Origin: Arachnopeziza araneosa
Taxonomy: Eukaryota > Ascomycota > Leotiomycetes > Helotiales > Arachnopezizaceae
Assembly (NCBI GenBank): GCA_003988855.1
Contig: QYAI01000007.1
Coordinates: forward strand, 248,001-312,000
Direction of reading: 5' to 3'
Length of the DNA: 64,000 bases
The notes beneath the pieces are model-generated. The model saw nothing but the letters and a program-made list of their open reading frames with translations. It searched no databases and was not told where the DNA came from. Below are positions 20,895 through 31,480 of this stretch, piece after piece; the stretch's first letter is position 1; each line of letters opens with the position of its first letter. Position numbers and translations under genes: made by a program.

Positions 20895-21907
20895 AGAAGC
20901 AAGAACTACACAAATAAAACTAGTTTCTAAGCTCCCTTTGTTAGCCCTTGTTAAAAACCTTTTGCTTGGCTCAGTTCTATCCCATTGCTATTGATTACTG
21001 AAAAAATGTAAGACCTCTTCACATAAGATCACAGGCTTTTTTCAATCTTTAAAACTTCTCACAATCTTGATATTAATCAAGATTTTTTGATACTAGAGCC
21101 ATCCACGCTAAGTTTCCTCACCCATCAACTAAAGAAATTTCCTTTTCCCGAATAGCAAGCCATCTTAGCAATTCGTAACTCGAGCAGGGGGACACTTTCT
21201 TCGCCGACATTCGGCCTGACTAGTGAACAAACCACTGTTGTCTTGGTACTTCTCAGTCACAAAAGTCCAGCGGTCTCGTATGAACATCATCTTCCATGTC
21301 CTTATCATTGACCTATCTATTACGACTGCCAGTAATGTGAACTTAGTGATACAAACCAATTATTCCTTTCTTTGTGTGAACCGAGCTACACAATTTGATT
21401 CTTCCGCGGATGGAAGAACTATCAAAGTCAATAGGACTTGACTCAATGCCGAATAATATAAGACCACCCATCTCTGGCACTCATAGATAACACAAAGATC
21501 CTTGAGCATCTCGTCAAAGCCTTTTCTGAAAAGTCTTTTCGCAGGCCGATACACAGCTTTCAAATGCTGTGTAGGCCATAAAATGTGTAACTAAGTTCCT
21601 CTCAATGCAAAGCTGTCTCGTACAACTACAGTACACGGAGACCATGGAGCCTCAATCTGAATCACGCCCTCTACTCCTGGATCGTTTCTTATCGCTGTGC
21701 ACCTTTTTTGTTCTCAATCTTGCAGTATTTTCTGATCTCTTCCTGAATGTGGATCCATTAGCAAACTAAATTATCTCGAGAAAATACAACAGAACAGATA
21801 GTAGCACGCAGCGAGATTGGGAGCGCTTGCAAGTAAAATGAATTACTTATTTGAAGAACCTTAGCCACAATGCATCTGCATCTGTCGGTGCCTCTTTGCC
21901 GATTGAT
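20895..21907. other. convergent intergenic region, possible gene remnant
   Basis: This lies between the 3' ends of UTP6 (+) and the release-factor-like gene (-). On the minus strand, 21360-21563 reads RPAKRLFRKGFDEMLKDLC, which faintly resembles a MADS-box core. It has no ATG in frame. A second piece (21165-21359) contains DRWTFVTEKYQD. I treat this as a possible decayed gene and do not call it. Confidence 0.35.
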
Positions 21908-22573
21908 TCACCAGAATCCTCTCTGCCACACCTTGGCGTCCTTAGGAATCTTCTTCGAGTTTCTAGCAGCAGTCGTCTCCGAACATCCTTCCCGTGTTTA
22001 TCCAGTAAGTTGATGTGAAAAAAAAACTACTTACAGAGCTTCAACTCTTTTCTTCTGCTCTGGAGAACTCATACCTGGTACTCGATGATCATAGATCTTT
22101 TTGAGTTCTTCAAAGAGTCTTTGATGTGTTTCTTGTTTATTGGAAGACTGGTCTCGATGAGCATCGCATTGTATAACTATGGCATTCGAGGATGCAGCGT
22201 AGTATCTGCACATCCGTACATCTTGGTGCAGCACTTGAGGTAAGAGAGGAAGAAGTGCAGAGAGAGGCCAAGCCGTCGTGGCCTTGGAGCTAGTTCTTCA
22301 ATTGGTTAGGCATCGTTTGCGTGGACAGGTTGCGGTAGAGCCATACTTGTTGGTTTTTTGGCCGCCAGGGCCTGATGACCTCGAGAAGGTAGTCGTGGCG
22401 ATCTTGATAGGAAGTGTTGCAGGCTTGAAGGTTGCGAACCATTCTCTAGCATCATGAAGCTCTTCGCTGTCAGATGCAGAACGTGATGAAAACGTTCTGA
22501 AAGACTGCACAATCGCTAATTGGCTCCTATGAGTCGTCGCAGAGGCTGATCTTAGGATTTGAGTGTGAAGCAT
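21908..22573 (-). CDS. mitochondrial GGQ peptidyl-tRNA hydrolase / release factor-like
   Basis: Exons 22347-22573, 22035-22289 and 21908-21962 give 178 residues. An N-terminal mitochondrial presequence (MLHTQILRSA, Ser/Arg-rich) precedes the RF-1 domain with the catalytic GGQ motif in RSSGPGGQKTN. This is followed by SKATTAWPL, SNAIVIQCDAHRDQSSNK and QRLFEELKKIY, all typical of the ICT1/Pth4 group. These small codon-independent factors release peptides from stalled mitochondrial ribosomes. Yeast YOL114C (Pth4) is the likely relative. The last exon (NSKKIPKDAKVW) is chosen because it keeps the usual basic tail; another acceptor nearby would give a different C-terminus. It is divergent from NAB3. 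Confidence 0.88.
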
Positions 22574-23301
22574 CGCGGTATCAGAAGCTCAGCATCAAAT
22601 TGAAGCACACAGACACTCGAACCAAGTAACGAGGATTTGAGTGCTCGGAACAGCAACGGTTGGAAGATGGAAGATAATTAATGGGAATGTGAGAGGCCCT
22701 CCCTTTTCAACATAGGCCGTATCGCTACCTAAGAATCATACACTGAGCCCTGGCCTGGCCTTCTTAATAGATGACCTCTTGCACGCATCTGTCACCTTTT
22801 ACGCCACTTCTCTCACCAAGATCAAGGGCGTCATGGCGTTCGCTCGCGTGGGCCGGCTGCGCGCTAATTCCTCCGCGCGCCAACGATAAGCGAAATATTT
22901 CCTGGGAGTCGACAGGAACTTCCCTTTCGCTGGAGACACACAACCTTCTTCCGCCATCTCCATTCCGACCGGGTCCATTCCACTCCCTCGAATCTGCCGC
23001 CGTTCAACTGTACCAGTAGTGGCCACCCGGATTTGATTGGCACTGAATGCATCGCCGTCGTCATCATCATCATCTTCATCATCATCTCTAGAAGCAAACT
23101 CTGCCTGCGCAAACCAGCCCCCCCCCGCCGGATTTTACCCTCTCCACATTCACTTCAACTCCATCTCGTCCCACCTACTTGCCGCGACAGAATCCCTTAA
23201 TTCTTTGCCGCCATCTCTTGCTTTTCTGACTGGACTTGATTGTCTGATTGAGCTCACCAAAAACCCTCCATCTCTCCTCATGATCTGAGACGCACGGCCT
23301 T
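22574..23301. promoter_or_regulatory. divergent promoter region, release factor and NAB3-like genes
   Basis: 728 bases between two divergent starts. A CATCAT run lies at about 23055-23088, and CT-rich DNA lies before the NAB3-like ATG, as is common in fungal leaders. No other gene is seen. Confidence 0.5.
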
Positions 23302-25980
23302 ATGACCTCAAAACCGCCTGAATTTCATACCAAGACATTGTCACCACTCTCTCCCCTCCCAATCCATCCTCCCGAACCCGCGAACATTCCTGTCCTCCGG
23401 AATCAGACAGACCCAGTCTTCAATATGACTTCAACCTATCTTGATCCAGCTGTAGCCGCGTCAGCAGAGCCGATTTCACCACCAGCCGAAAGCTCTCCAT
23501 CTCCCGACTCCAGCTTTTCTGACGCGTATAAGGATGATGCTGAAGTCGTGGAAAAGAAGAACATCTCGGACACCACACAAGCTTTCGATGAGGACGACGA
23601 CGACGACGACGACGACTATGCAATGACATTTGATTCTGATGGAGAAGAGAACACAGATAGTCAGGATATATCAAAGGCAATCAATGAGCCAGAGACAATG
23701 TCTTTACCCACTACTGTCTCAGACAGCACTTTATCTATTGTTGCTTCTCTCGAGCCACCTGCCTACGAGCTGCCTAATGTTGGCCCGCCCACCCATTCTC
23801 CCAGCCTGCCCTCCGAGCAAACGGTTGCTGATACTCCAGCTTCTAACCCTCTTGAGACCACTGTCGCTCAGCCTGCATCTGAACTCGGGTCGTCCAAACA
23901 CCAGAGCTATGAGGACCTTGCCAATGGTGGCATAGATATTCAGCAGTTGCTGGATAATATCACTGCAAATGCCGAGAAAAATGCTTCGACCTCTCCCACT
24001 ACCGCCACACCTTCTTCCCATCCTTCCAATCCATCTCTTTCTATGAACAGCTCTGGTCTCCCTCCTCATTCGAGTCTCCCGCCGCGTCCAAACATCCCCC
24101 TCAAGCGCCCATACCCTGATGAGCCACACAATTATTATGCCGGGGCCCCAAATCTCCCACCTGCCTCTGCTTCATATAGACCTCCAGGAGGTGCCGCATC
24201 TATTATTGCTGCTGGTGCTCCAGGTACGTCTACTGATCCTAGAGGTGGGTTACCCCCTCCCCCAAGTGCTTCATTCCGCGGTCCACCCCCACCCCTATCG
24301 AATCCTATCAGTTCAGCTTCATACATGCCAAACAATCGACCGTCTGGCCCGGACCAGGGAAAACCCATGGAACCTCAGAATGAAGCTGACGATTTAGATG
24401 CGAAATGGGGTCCGGAGGTACAGAAACTCTACGATGCCTTTCTTGAAGATGAGCGACATTATGTTACTGAAGGACTGTGGGATAGGTTCCCTGTCGGATC
24501 TAGATTGTTCATTGGTAAATTTCTTCTAGTTACACTTGGTTCAAAATCGAGGCTAATAATATTCAAGGGAATCTACCGAGCGAGTCAGTTACCAAACGCG
24601 ACCTCTTTCATGTCTTTCATCACTATGGGAGAATTGCCCAGATATCAATCAAGCAGGCTTATGGCTTTGTTCAGTTCCATGATAGTGCCGCGTGTTATGC
24701 AGCCCTTCAACGCGAACAAGGAACGGAAGTGAGAGACAGAAAAATTCGTGAGTTATGTGTACCGATATCCATGCCTTCCTTAACAATTCCTAGATTTAGA
24801 AATTTCTAAACCACAGAAAAACACCCGGAACGCCGATCACAACGCAGCATCACAAAGAACAAAAACGTCGGATTATTCGAGAGGAGCCGCCGCCGACCAA
24901 GGCCGTACCCGGGCGAATGACCGTTACGAGGCCCGTCCTGTTCAACCCATGCGTGCCGACGAATATGGGCGTCCAATCCGAGTTCGTGATGATTATCGAC
25001 CTTCTAGACAGCCAAGTCCACCTAGAGGAGGCTTTCGTGGAAGAGATGAATATGCTCCCCGGGGTAGAGATTCTTATGAGGGTCGTGATAGGCGCCGAGA
25101 GAGATCAAGATCCCCTTACGGCTACAGAGAAGAGACAAGATACAGAGAGAGAAGCTTAAGCCCAAGAGCACGTGAGGCAATTGAGGATGCTGATCTTCAA
25201 ATTCCTCGTCGCGATCCTCGAAATGTCCCTGATGTACAGATTATACTCATGGATCAATTGGATAGACAATTCGTCTCTTGGGTCGAGAGTGAGATGAGAG
25301 GTCGAGGAATCAAGGTAGAGGTCATGTTCCTCAGCCCCCGACTTTCACTTCAAGCAGTGATTAGGAGACAAATCCTTGAAGGTGTTCACGCTGTGTCCAA
25401 ACTCGACATGAGATCTCAGAATACCAGCAAGATTCCTCTTCAGGTGTTTGATAGGCAGGGGGGAGCCAACAACGTACGATTTGACGAGTATCAAGACCTC
25501 GAACCTAGGATTGCCGGCGAACTTGTCATCCGAGCAAAACAGACCCAACAACCAGCACAAGCTCCAGTATTTTCTCAACCTCAATTTTCAGCTGGACAAT
25601 CCTACCAACCTCCAACCCCAGCCCCAGCTCCGGCTGCACCTAACGTCGCCAATCTTGTTGGCTCTTTAGATAATGCAACCTTGCAAAAGCTTCTCAGCAC
25701 ATTAAACATACCACAGCAACAAAATGCGCCAGCAGCGGCGGCGAACTCTGCGATTGACCTCGCTGGTTTGCTCGGAGGCCTTCAAGGGCAGGCGCTTCCA
25801 CAAAGCTATGTGCCGCCTCCCACGCAACCAAACAATCCTTACTCGAATGCGGTGAATAATGCAGCTCTTGCTTCATTACTTGGAAATGGTGCGCAACAGC
25901 AACCCGCGTTAACCCAACCACAACAGTCTGCCCAGCAAGTTCAGAATATTATGGCTCAACTTGCTAAATTCCGCCAATAG
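23302..25980 (+). CDS. NAB3: Nab3-type nuclear RNA-binding protein
   Basis: Exons 23302-24514, 24568-24747 and 24794-25980 give 859 residues. The N-terminal 380 residues are disordered and contain an Asp run (EDDDDDDDDYAM) and Pro-rich segments. An RRM follows, with RNP2 as LFIGNLPSES and RNP1 as YGFVQFHDS, closely matching yeast Nab3. After an RS-like stretch (RRRERSRSPYGYRE) comes a domain from DVQIILMDQLDRQFVSWVES to GELVIRAK that resembles a class II aminoacyl-tRNA-synthetase anticodon-binding fold, as in animal NCOA5. The C-terminus is Gln/Pro/Ala-rich with short hydrophobic repeats (LLSTLN, LAGLLGGL). Yeast Nab3 acts with Nrd1 and Sen1 in termination of non-coding transcripts. Whether that role holds here is inference. 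The start could also be the later ATG of MTSTYLDP. Confidence 0.88.
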
Positions 25981-26410
25981 ATAGGAAGTTTGATTTAAAA
26001 GCTTTTGGCGTTGGAGCTGTATTCAGCTGGCAAAATTAGATATCATGATTCAATTCTTTGTAACTTATTTGTATGACTTGTCAAAATGGGGAAGTCCCTT
26101 TACTAATGCCTGCTATGTTATGGTACATTGGAGAAGAGTTTCTATGATGCAGGCCACTCCCCTGTACATTCCGTTTCCCAGACCCATGCGGCGCGAGGGT
26201 TTCTAGTAGCACTCTACAAAATTGTACATAGAGATTCTTTGGCGGTAGAATCAAACATCTTACATGGCTTTTGTGCATCGAAGTGACTTCATAACCACCT
26301 CATGTCAAATGTAGAACATTATTTCTTTCCTGCTGATAAGTTTGCCTTAACTGGCCAGACAGATGGTCTGCCACGTATTAGTTCAGTTCCCTTTTCAAAT
26401 CGAGATAGTT
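25981..26410. other. convergent 3' region
   Basis: 3' ends of the NAB3-like (+) and LETM1-like (-) genes. AT-rich; nothing else is seen. Confidence 0.5.
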
Positions 26411-27370
26411 TTACCTGGTCAAAAGTAGTCTCTCCACCGGAACCTTCTCCTTGGCATGGAGCCAAGTAGACAAGGTCCTGTTCAATGTCGGAACCTCTTT
26501 CGCAAGAATATCGACGCCTCTTTCCACTAATGCCATCCTTACTTCCTCAATCTCCATATCCTTCAGCCCACCTCCTTTTTGGATCAGCGTATCGTCCATA
26601 TCCAAGTATTCCAGTCGCTTTTTAACCCTTGAAGCTAAAATGCCACTTGGCAGACCTCCAATCCAATCCCACATCCTGGAACTCAAGCCCAAGCTAGCAT
26701 TTATCTGCTTCAACTGGTTCTTACTTAACTTCTCCAGTCCAGGCTCATTTGGTGGGTCCGCAGCTATTTCTCGGAACGCAGCGGAGCGTCTTCCCTCTAA
26801 CTTCCTCCTATCATTCTCAATCTGCTTTGGGATTCGACACGTCCATGGCACCACATTAGATATCGCAACTACTACCAACGGCGTAAACTCCCCACAAAGG
26901 AAAATCACCAATGCAAAAAGAGGTAGCCGTTTAGCATCATGCCAATTCCTGGCCAGCAGCTGGAATTCTGATCGTGTAATTGCACCCGCGTTTACCGCTG
27001 CAGGCAGGGAATTATATTTCTCGTTCAGGCGTCGTTGGAGGGAGCGGGCGGCGACGAGGTTTTGGTAGACGTGCTTGATGCCCGTCTTGTAGAAGGTGAG
27101 GTAGGATTTGCCCAGTGCAAAGTAATACGATACAGCGGCTTGGTCGTGTGCGCGGGTGGGGAGGGAAAGAGGTGGTGGAAGTGTGCTGGGAGGTCCGTTG
27201 ACCGTGGATAGCTTGCGGGGTGAGAGGACGGCGGTAGGAGAGGTCGTAGAGGCGTGGCGGGGGTGGTGAAGTTTGAGACTTGAAGAGAAGTGGATGAATT
27301 TCGAGTATTTTAGAGAAGGGTGCTGCGAGGAGATATGGACGCGCAGGCCACGGAGAGTGGTTGCGTTCAT
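26411..27370 (-). CDS. LETM1-like mitochondrial membrane protein
   Basis: A single exon of 319 residues starting MNATTLRGLRVHISSQ, a Ser/Arg-rich mitochondrial presequence. One hydrophobic segment (LFALVIFLCGEFTPLVVVAI) is followed by the LETM1 ribosome-binding-like domain: LEKLSKNQLKQINASLGLSS, then LPSGILASRVKKRLEYLDMDD, LIQKGGGLKDMEIEEVRMAL and ERGVD. LETM1/Mdm38 proteins sit in the inner mitochondrial membrane and act in K+/H+ exchange and in coupling ribosomes to the membrane. This one is shorter than Mdm38 and lacks its C-terminal coiled coil, so it is better called LETM1-like. It diverges from the ferric-reductase-like gene. Confidence 0.88.
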   Translation of the reverse strand: MNATTLRGLRVHISSQHPSLKYSKFIHFSSSLKLHHPRHASTTSPTAVLSPRKLSTVNGPPSTLPPPLSLPTRAHDQAAVSYYFALGKSYLTFYKTGIKHVYQNLVAARSLQRRLNEKYNSLPAAVNAGAITRSEFQLLARNWHDAKRLPLFALVIFLCGEFTPLVVVAISNVVPWTCRIPKQIENDRRKLEGRRSAAFREIAADPPNEPGLEKLSKNQLKQINASLGLSSRMWDWIGGLPSGILASRVKKRLEYLDMDDTLIQKGGGLKDMEIEEVRMALVERGVDILAKEVPTLNRTLSTWLHAKEKVPVERLLLTR

Positions 27371-27918
27371 TTCATTAAGATAAAGGAATGGAAGAGCACC
27401 TCGAAGAAATTGGTGGTTACTAAAGTAAACAGAAAAGTTCTGGTCGCTGAAGTCATCGCATCACAAAATTTGACTAGTGCAATCAAGTAATAATGCATCC
27501 ACAAGTAAGTAGAGCATTTAGAATAGTCTACCTTTCCCCAATGTTTAGACAATATTTTAAACACATAGAATCTTAGAATATTTCAAGAATAGGGTATTTC
27601 AAGCTGAATTACTTGATTTCGTCCGCAAGAATGAAACCCATTTCGTTGAGATCTGATTTCTGTTATATTTACACGACATATCCTGATAAACATACTCTAG
27701 GATCGTCTTACCTTACTAAACGCTCATTGCAAGGACACTTTGCTCCACTTCCATCAATTGTTCATAATCACAGCTGAAGAGTTTAGGAGGAGCTAAAATG
27801 TCATAAGCGTCCTAAGGCGACGGTCGAACCAACTTGAGCAAAACAGGGACATACCTCCGAATATCCAGTAACTTCCGACTGGTCCGCCTTGATCCATTCA
27901 TCCAAGCCTCATTGCGCT
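27371..27918. promoter_or_regulatory. divergent promoter region, LETM1-like and FRE-like genes
   Basis: About 550 AT-rich bases between two divergent starts. No repeat or further gene is seen. Confidence 0.45.
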
Positions 27919-29823
27919 ATGGCTTGGCCATATCATCTCCTCGATCTTACACACGACCAAAAACATCAACGTCGGGTTCTTCTTGACAGATATGCTATCT
28001 ATGCTCAACTCTCCGCTCTGTTACCCATTCTAATCTACAGGCTCTATCGACTAGGAGCTTGGGTTTACTCGGAAAGACAGAGATCCAAAGTCAAGTATGC
28101 TGCTATTCCTAGTTCGCCTAGGTTAAAGCGTCAAAGGACTTCAACCGCTGGAGCGTTGGCAACAACATGGAGGAAGACGATTTGGTGGCTTGAAGGAGAG
28201 GTATTTGCAGGTTGGGGATTGAGAGGCCAATGGATTACTGGACTGACTTGGACCTCTTGGCTACTGTTCCTCTGCATTCATCAAACTGGTGAAGGTGTGT
28301 AGCATCAATGGGACTTCAAGAGGTTGCCCATCACGTGGCCTCATATTCTCTCCTTGAATTGATTCTAGCACTCGCTAAGCTATCTCTAGACTATCTGCAT
28401 ATCACCAAGCGTTTTGGAATCATAGCAGTCTCGCAATTTCCATTGCACTATATGCTGTCTATGAAATCTCTTTTCTCGCCTCTTGCCCTTGCCTTCGGCA
28501 CCTCCCACGAATCTTTAAACGCCTGGCATCGAATTCAAGGACGAATCATCTACTTTCTTCTGTTTTGTCATGCTGCCTGGTATATGAACTACTTTGTCCA
28601 AGCTAACGTCCTTCAAAAACGCTTGTCTGACTAGTAAGTCATGTCTCTTGAGAGCTTTATACCTCCTTACGCTGTTTTTCAAGTTGTTTCTTCAACCCTG
28701 GCTTGAAATTATAAGCTCGCAATAAATTATTTCGCTTCCAACTCCTCCTTCAGCGTACTAACCATGGTCTAGTGTTGTTATCATCGGTATTGTCGCCTTC
28801 GCTCTCATAAACACCATAGTCACTTCTGCCCTTGGTATTGTGAGGCGCTGGTCCTATCGAGTGTTCTTCGTCTTGCACCTTTTGATCGGAGTTTTTATAC
28901 TACCCCTTCTCTGGTTTCACACCTCTCATCTCCGTATTTACGTAACTGAAGCTCTAGCACTTTTCGTGTTCGACCTTTGTTGCAGGAAATTAGACACAAT
29001 CACGGGATTTGCAACTATTACATTGATTCCTCACACCAAGCTTGTGAAGCTCAAGATTCTAATTCCAAAATCAAAGGTTCAACGATTCCAAGAAGTCCCA
29101 GGCTCACATGTTTACCTTTCTCTGCCACCAGAGAGTACCCCTCCTCATACCAGCATGCCTTCTATTCATGACCTACTCTTCAACCCCTTCACAGTCGCCG
29201 ATGTTTCAGCTACAGACATCACAATTGTACTACGAGTACTAAATGGACCAACCACGTTAGCAATCGAAAATTTGGCGCATCTGACTAAAGCCAGACCACC
29301 AATAAACATTGAAGGTCCACTCGGATCCTCTCGCCGTTTTCCGAACCTTGCATCTGATTTCGATAGGATCCTGCTGGTCGCTGGTGGTGTCGGGGCTACA
29401 TTCATCCTACCTATCTATCGCCATGTGAGAGAACAGCTCGAAATTGAAAGTAAGGGTGCCGAGCACGTAAAGCTTATCTGGTCTATGCGATCAGCAGCCG
29501 AAGCAGCTTGGGTGACCGATTCTGAAGAAGCTTTATCACAAACAGATGTGAATATTCAAAAGTTCATCACAGGCGGACATCCTGGTGAGAGCCCCGAACC
29601 GGTAGATGGAAGTATAGAGATGGCGGATTTGCCGAGAGGTGGTAGGGATAGGCCTGATCTGAAGAGGATTGTAGATGAGGTTTTTAGGATGGGAGCTGAA
29701 GATCGAGTAGCAGTTCTGGTTTGTGGTCCGGAGGGAATGGCGAGGGAACTGAGAGCTTGTGTTGGGAAGTGGGTACGAAGGGATAGGGATGTTTGGTTTC
29801 ATGATGAGAGTTTCGGTTGGTAG
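27919..29823 (+). CDS. ferric reductase-like transmembrane protein (FRE family)
   Basis: Exons 27919-28294, 28390-28633 and 28773-29823 give 556 residues starting MAWPYHLLDLTH. The ferric-reductase membrane domain keeps both heme-ligand pairs. One is H-x13-H across WHRIQGRIIYFLLFCH and the other is H-x13-H across LHLLIGVFILPLLWFH. The FAD-binding loop reads FNPFTVAD where most family members have HPFT. The NAD(P)H part has GGVGATFILPIYRH and CGPEGMAREL, and the C-terminus is the usual aromatic end FHDESFGW. Such proteins move electrons from NADPH across a membrane to iron, copper or oxygen. The substrate cannot be told. Introns of 95 and 139 bases are both in phase. Confidence 0.9.
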
Positions 29824-30252
29824 ATTTGATCAGGTGTGAAATCGAGTACATTTAGAGACAGTGAAAATGATATGCTTGCGCTACATGTTGCTCCCCTTGT
29901 CCATCCTCAAGTGGATCGTATCCCTACATACTTTGAACTACGCTACAGCTGGAGCAAATGTCAAAATCTGAGGATAAGTAGGAATGCAGGATCCGGACCT
30001 GTACTCCAGGTTAAGAATAAGAGACTTGCCCCTTATGTCCTTAGGACTCAAGTGAAACCTAACAAAATTTCTGGCACCTCTCCTGTTAAACTGCGGTGCA
30101 TTACAAGAATGAAATTAAAAATGTGATCTAGAATAAGATACTCGAGTCAACGGTCTTTTGATTATATAATTCAAATACAGTCTTCAACAACTGGACTCCC
30201 ATTTCCATAAACGCCTCCCAGCGAATTCTTCATCAAATCATATCGTTACATG
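29824..30252. other. convergent 3' region
   Basis: 3' ends of the FRE-like (+) and VanZ-like (-) genes. An open frame at 29836-30126 shows no protein-like features. Confidence 0.5.
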
Positions 30253-30908
30253 TCATTCAACTCTCTTCTTGGGATCTTCTCCGTCACCTGCACTACTAGC
30301 ACTCGGTGTTTTTAAGCTCTCTCCTTCGGTATGCTCGTCCTCATCCCATGCATCCTCAATATTTTCATCCCAGTTATCAACTTCTTCGGCCAACGTTGGT
30401 GCTGGAGCACTCGTTGTCCCCGACTCCTGCGCTCCTACACCCTCTCCTAGTTCCAAATCGTGCTCTTCTTCTCCTGGAACGGTCTGGTAACGCTTAGCCA
30501 CTCTCTTCCGCTCCAACATTCTCGTGTGGTACCAGCTGCTCAACCCCAAGGCAGCCAGGGATCCAACGACATTCGCAACAATATCGTAGAATTGAAAGTG
30601 GCGGTCGTTGGGGAGAATGTCCTGAAGGAATTCGGACCCGATACCGAGAACACCTGTACAAACGACGAGTGTAACGTGGAGATTCCGTCTGCGAGAAGTG
30701 TCCAGGATCCAATAGAAGCAGGTGGTGAGGATGAAGAAAGTGAGGAAGTGCAGGACTTTGTCATTTATTATGCCATCCAGCTGAAGAGAGGTAAGTCCAG
30801 CATAGCCTGCCGTTGCCGCGAGCAAGAGGAAAGCTCCTAGGTTTTTGTCAGACAGGGAAGGTCGGAATAGGAAGAATGCTCACCTGCGAATGGAAGCCGG
30901 ATCCGCAT
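30253..30908 (-). CDS. VanZ-like membrane protein
   Basis: Two exons, a 25-base first exon (30884-30908, MRIRLPFA) and 30253-30836, give 202 residues. Four hydrophobic segments cover the first about 110 residues: GAFLLLAATAGYAGL, FLTFFILTTCFYWIL, HVTLVVCTGVLGIG and ANVVGSLAALGL. They carry the VanZ-family pattern DKVLHFLTFF and SEFLQ...FQFYDIVANVVG. The cytosolic tail is strongly acidic (WDENIEDAWDEDEHTEGE). Members are widespread in fungi and their function is unknown. The 47-base intron restores a complete first transmembrane helix, which supports the short first exon. It diverges from SPT7. Confidence 0.87.
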
Positions 30909-31480
30909 GTTGGAAAGCTGACCTAATACCTTATGGTTAAGAGTCTCGAAGATGCATCTCAAGTTGACTGATTGTGGAAACGCTCAGAGCTTCAGCGTCA
31001 TGGACAAGTACAGTACAGCTGTACCCTTGCACATGGGGATGGGGCATGGGTATTCACGTGACCAAAACCATTTCACTGCTCCCCGCCCCTATTAGGCGTT
31101 GAATTGAGAGGAAAAGTATAGGGTAGAGTCAGACACTTCCTCTGGCTCTCTAAAGGACGCAGTTTGAAAAAGAAAAAATGGTAGCTCGAATTGTTGTGGT
31201 TTTTTCTTTCTTGCTGCAACTGTACCTAAATGCGCTTGGCAGTGAGACCCTTTTGGCCTTGCTTCCCTCCGCAACGACAACTTCGCGAATTGGTAAGGAT
31301 CGAAATTCGATCATCGAAACCATACCAAACGCCATCGAAATTCGGCCCAAAACAAATCGGAATCATCGAAGGAATGATTACCAATGCCGGATTTATTATT
31401 CACAACAAGTTAGAGGCTGAACGACGCTGTGGAGAGAGTCGCGACTTTCGCGCAAGGTAGAACGACCTACATTCGCGGAG
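30909..31480. promoter_or_regulatory. divergent promoter/leader region, VanZ-like and SPT7
   Basis: 572 bases. ATG-initiated short frames near 31178 and 31371 on the + strand would be upstream ORFs if the SPT7 leader begins before them. No further gene is seen. Confidence 0.45.
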
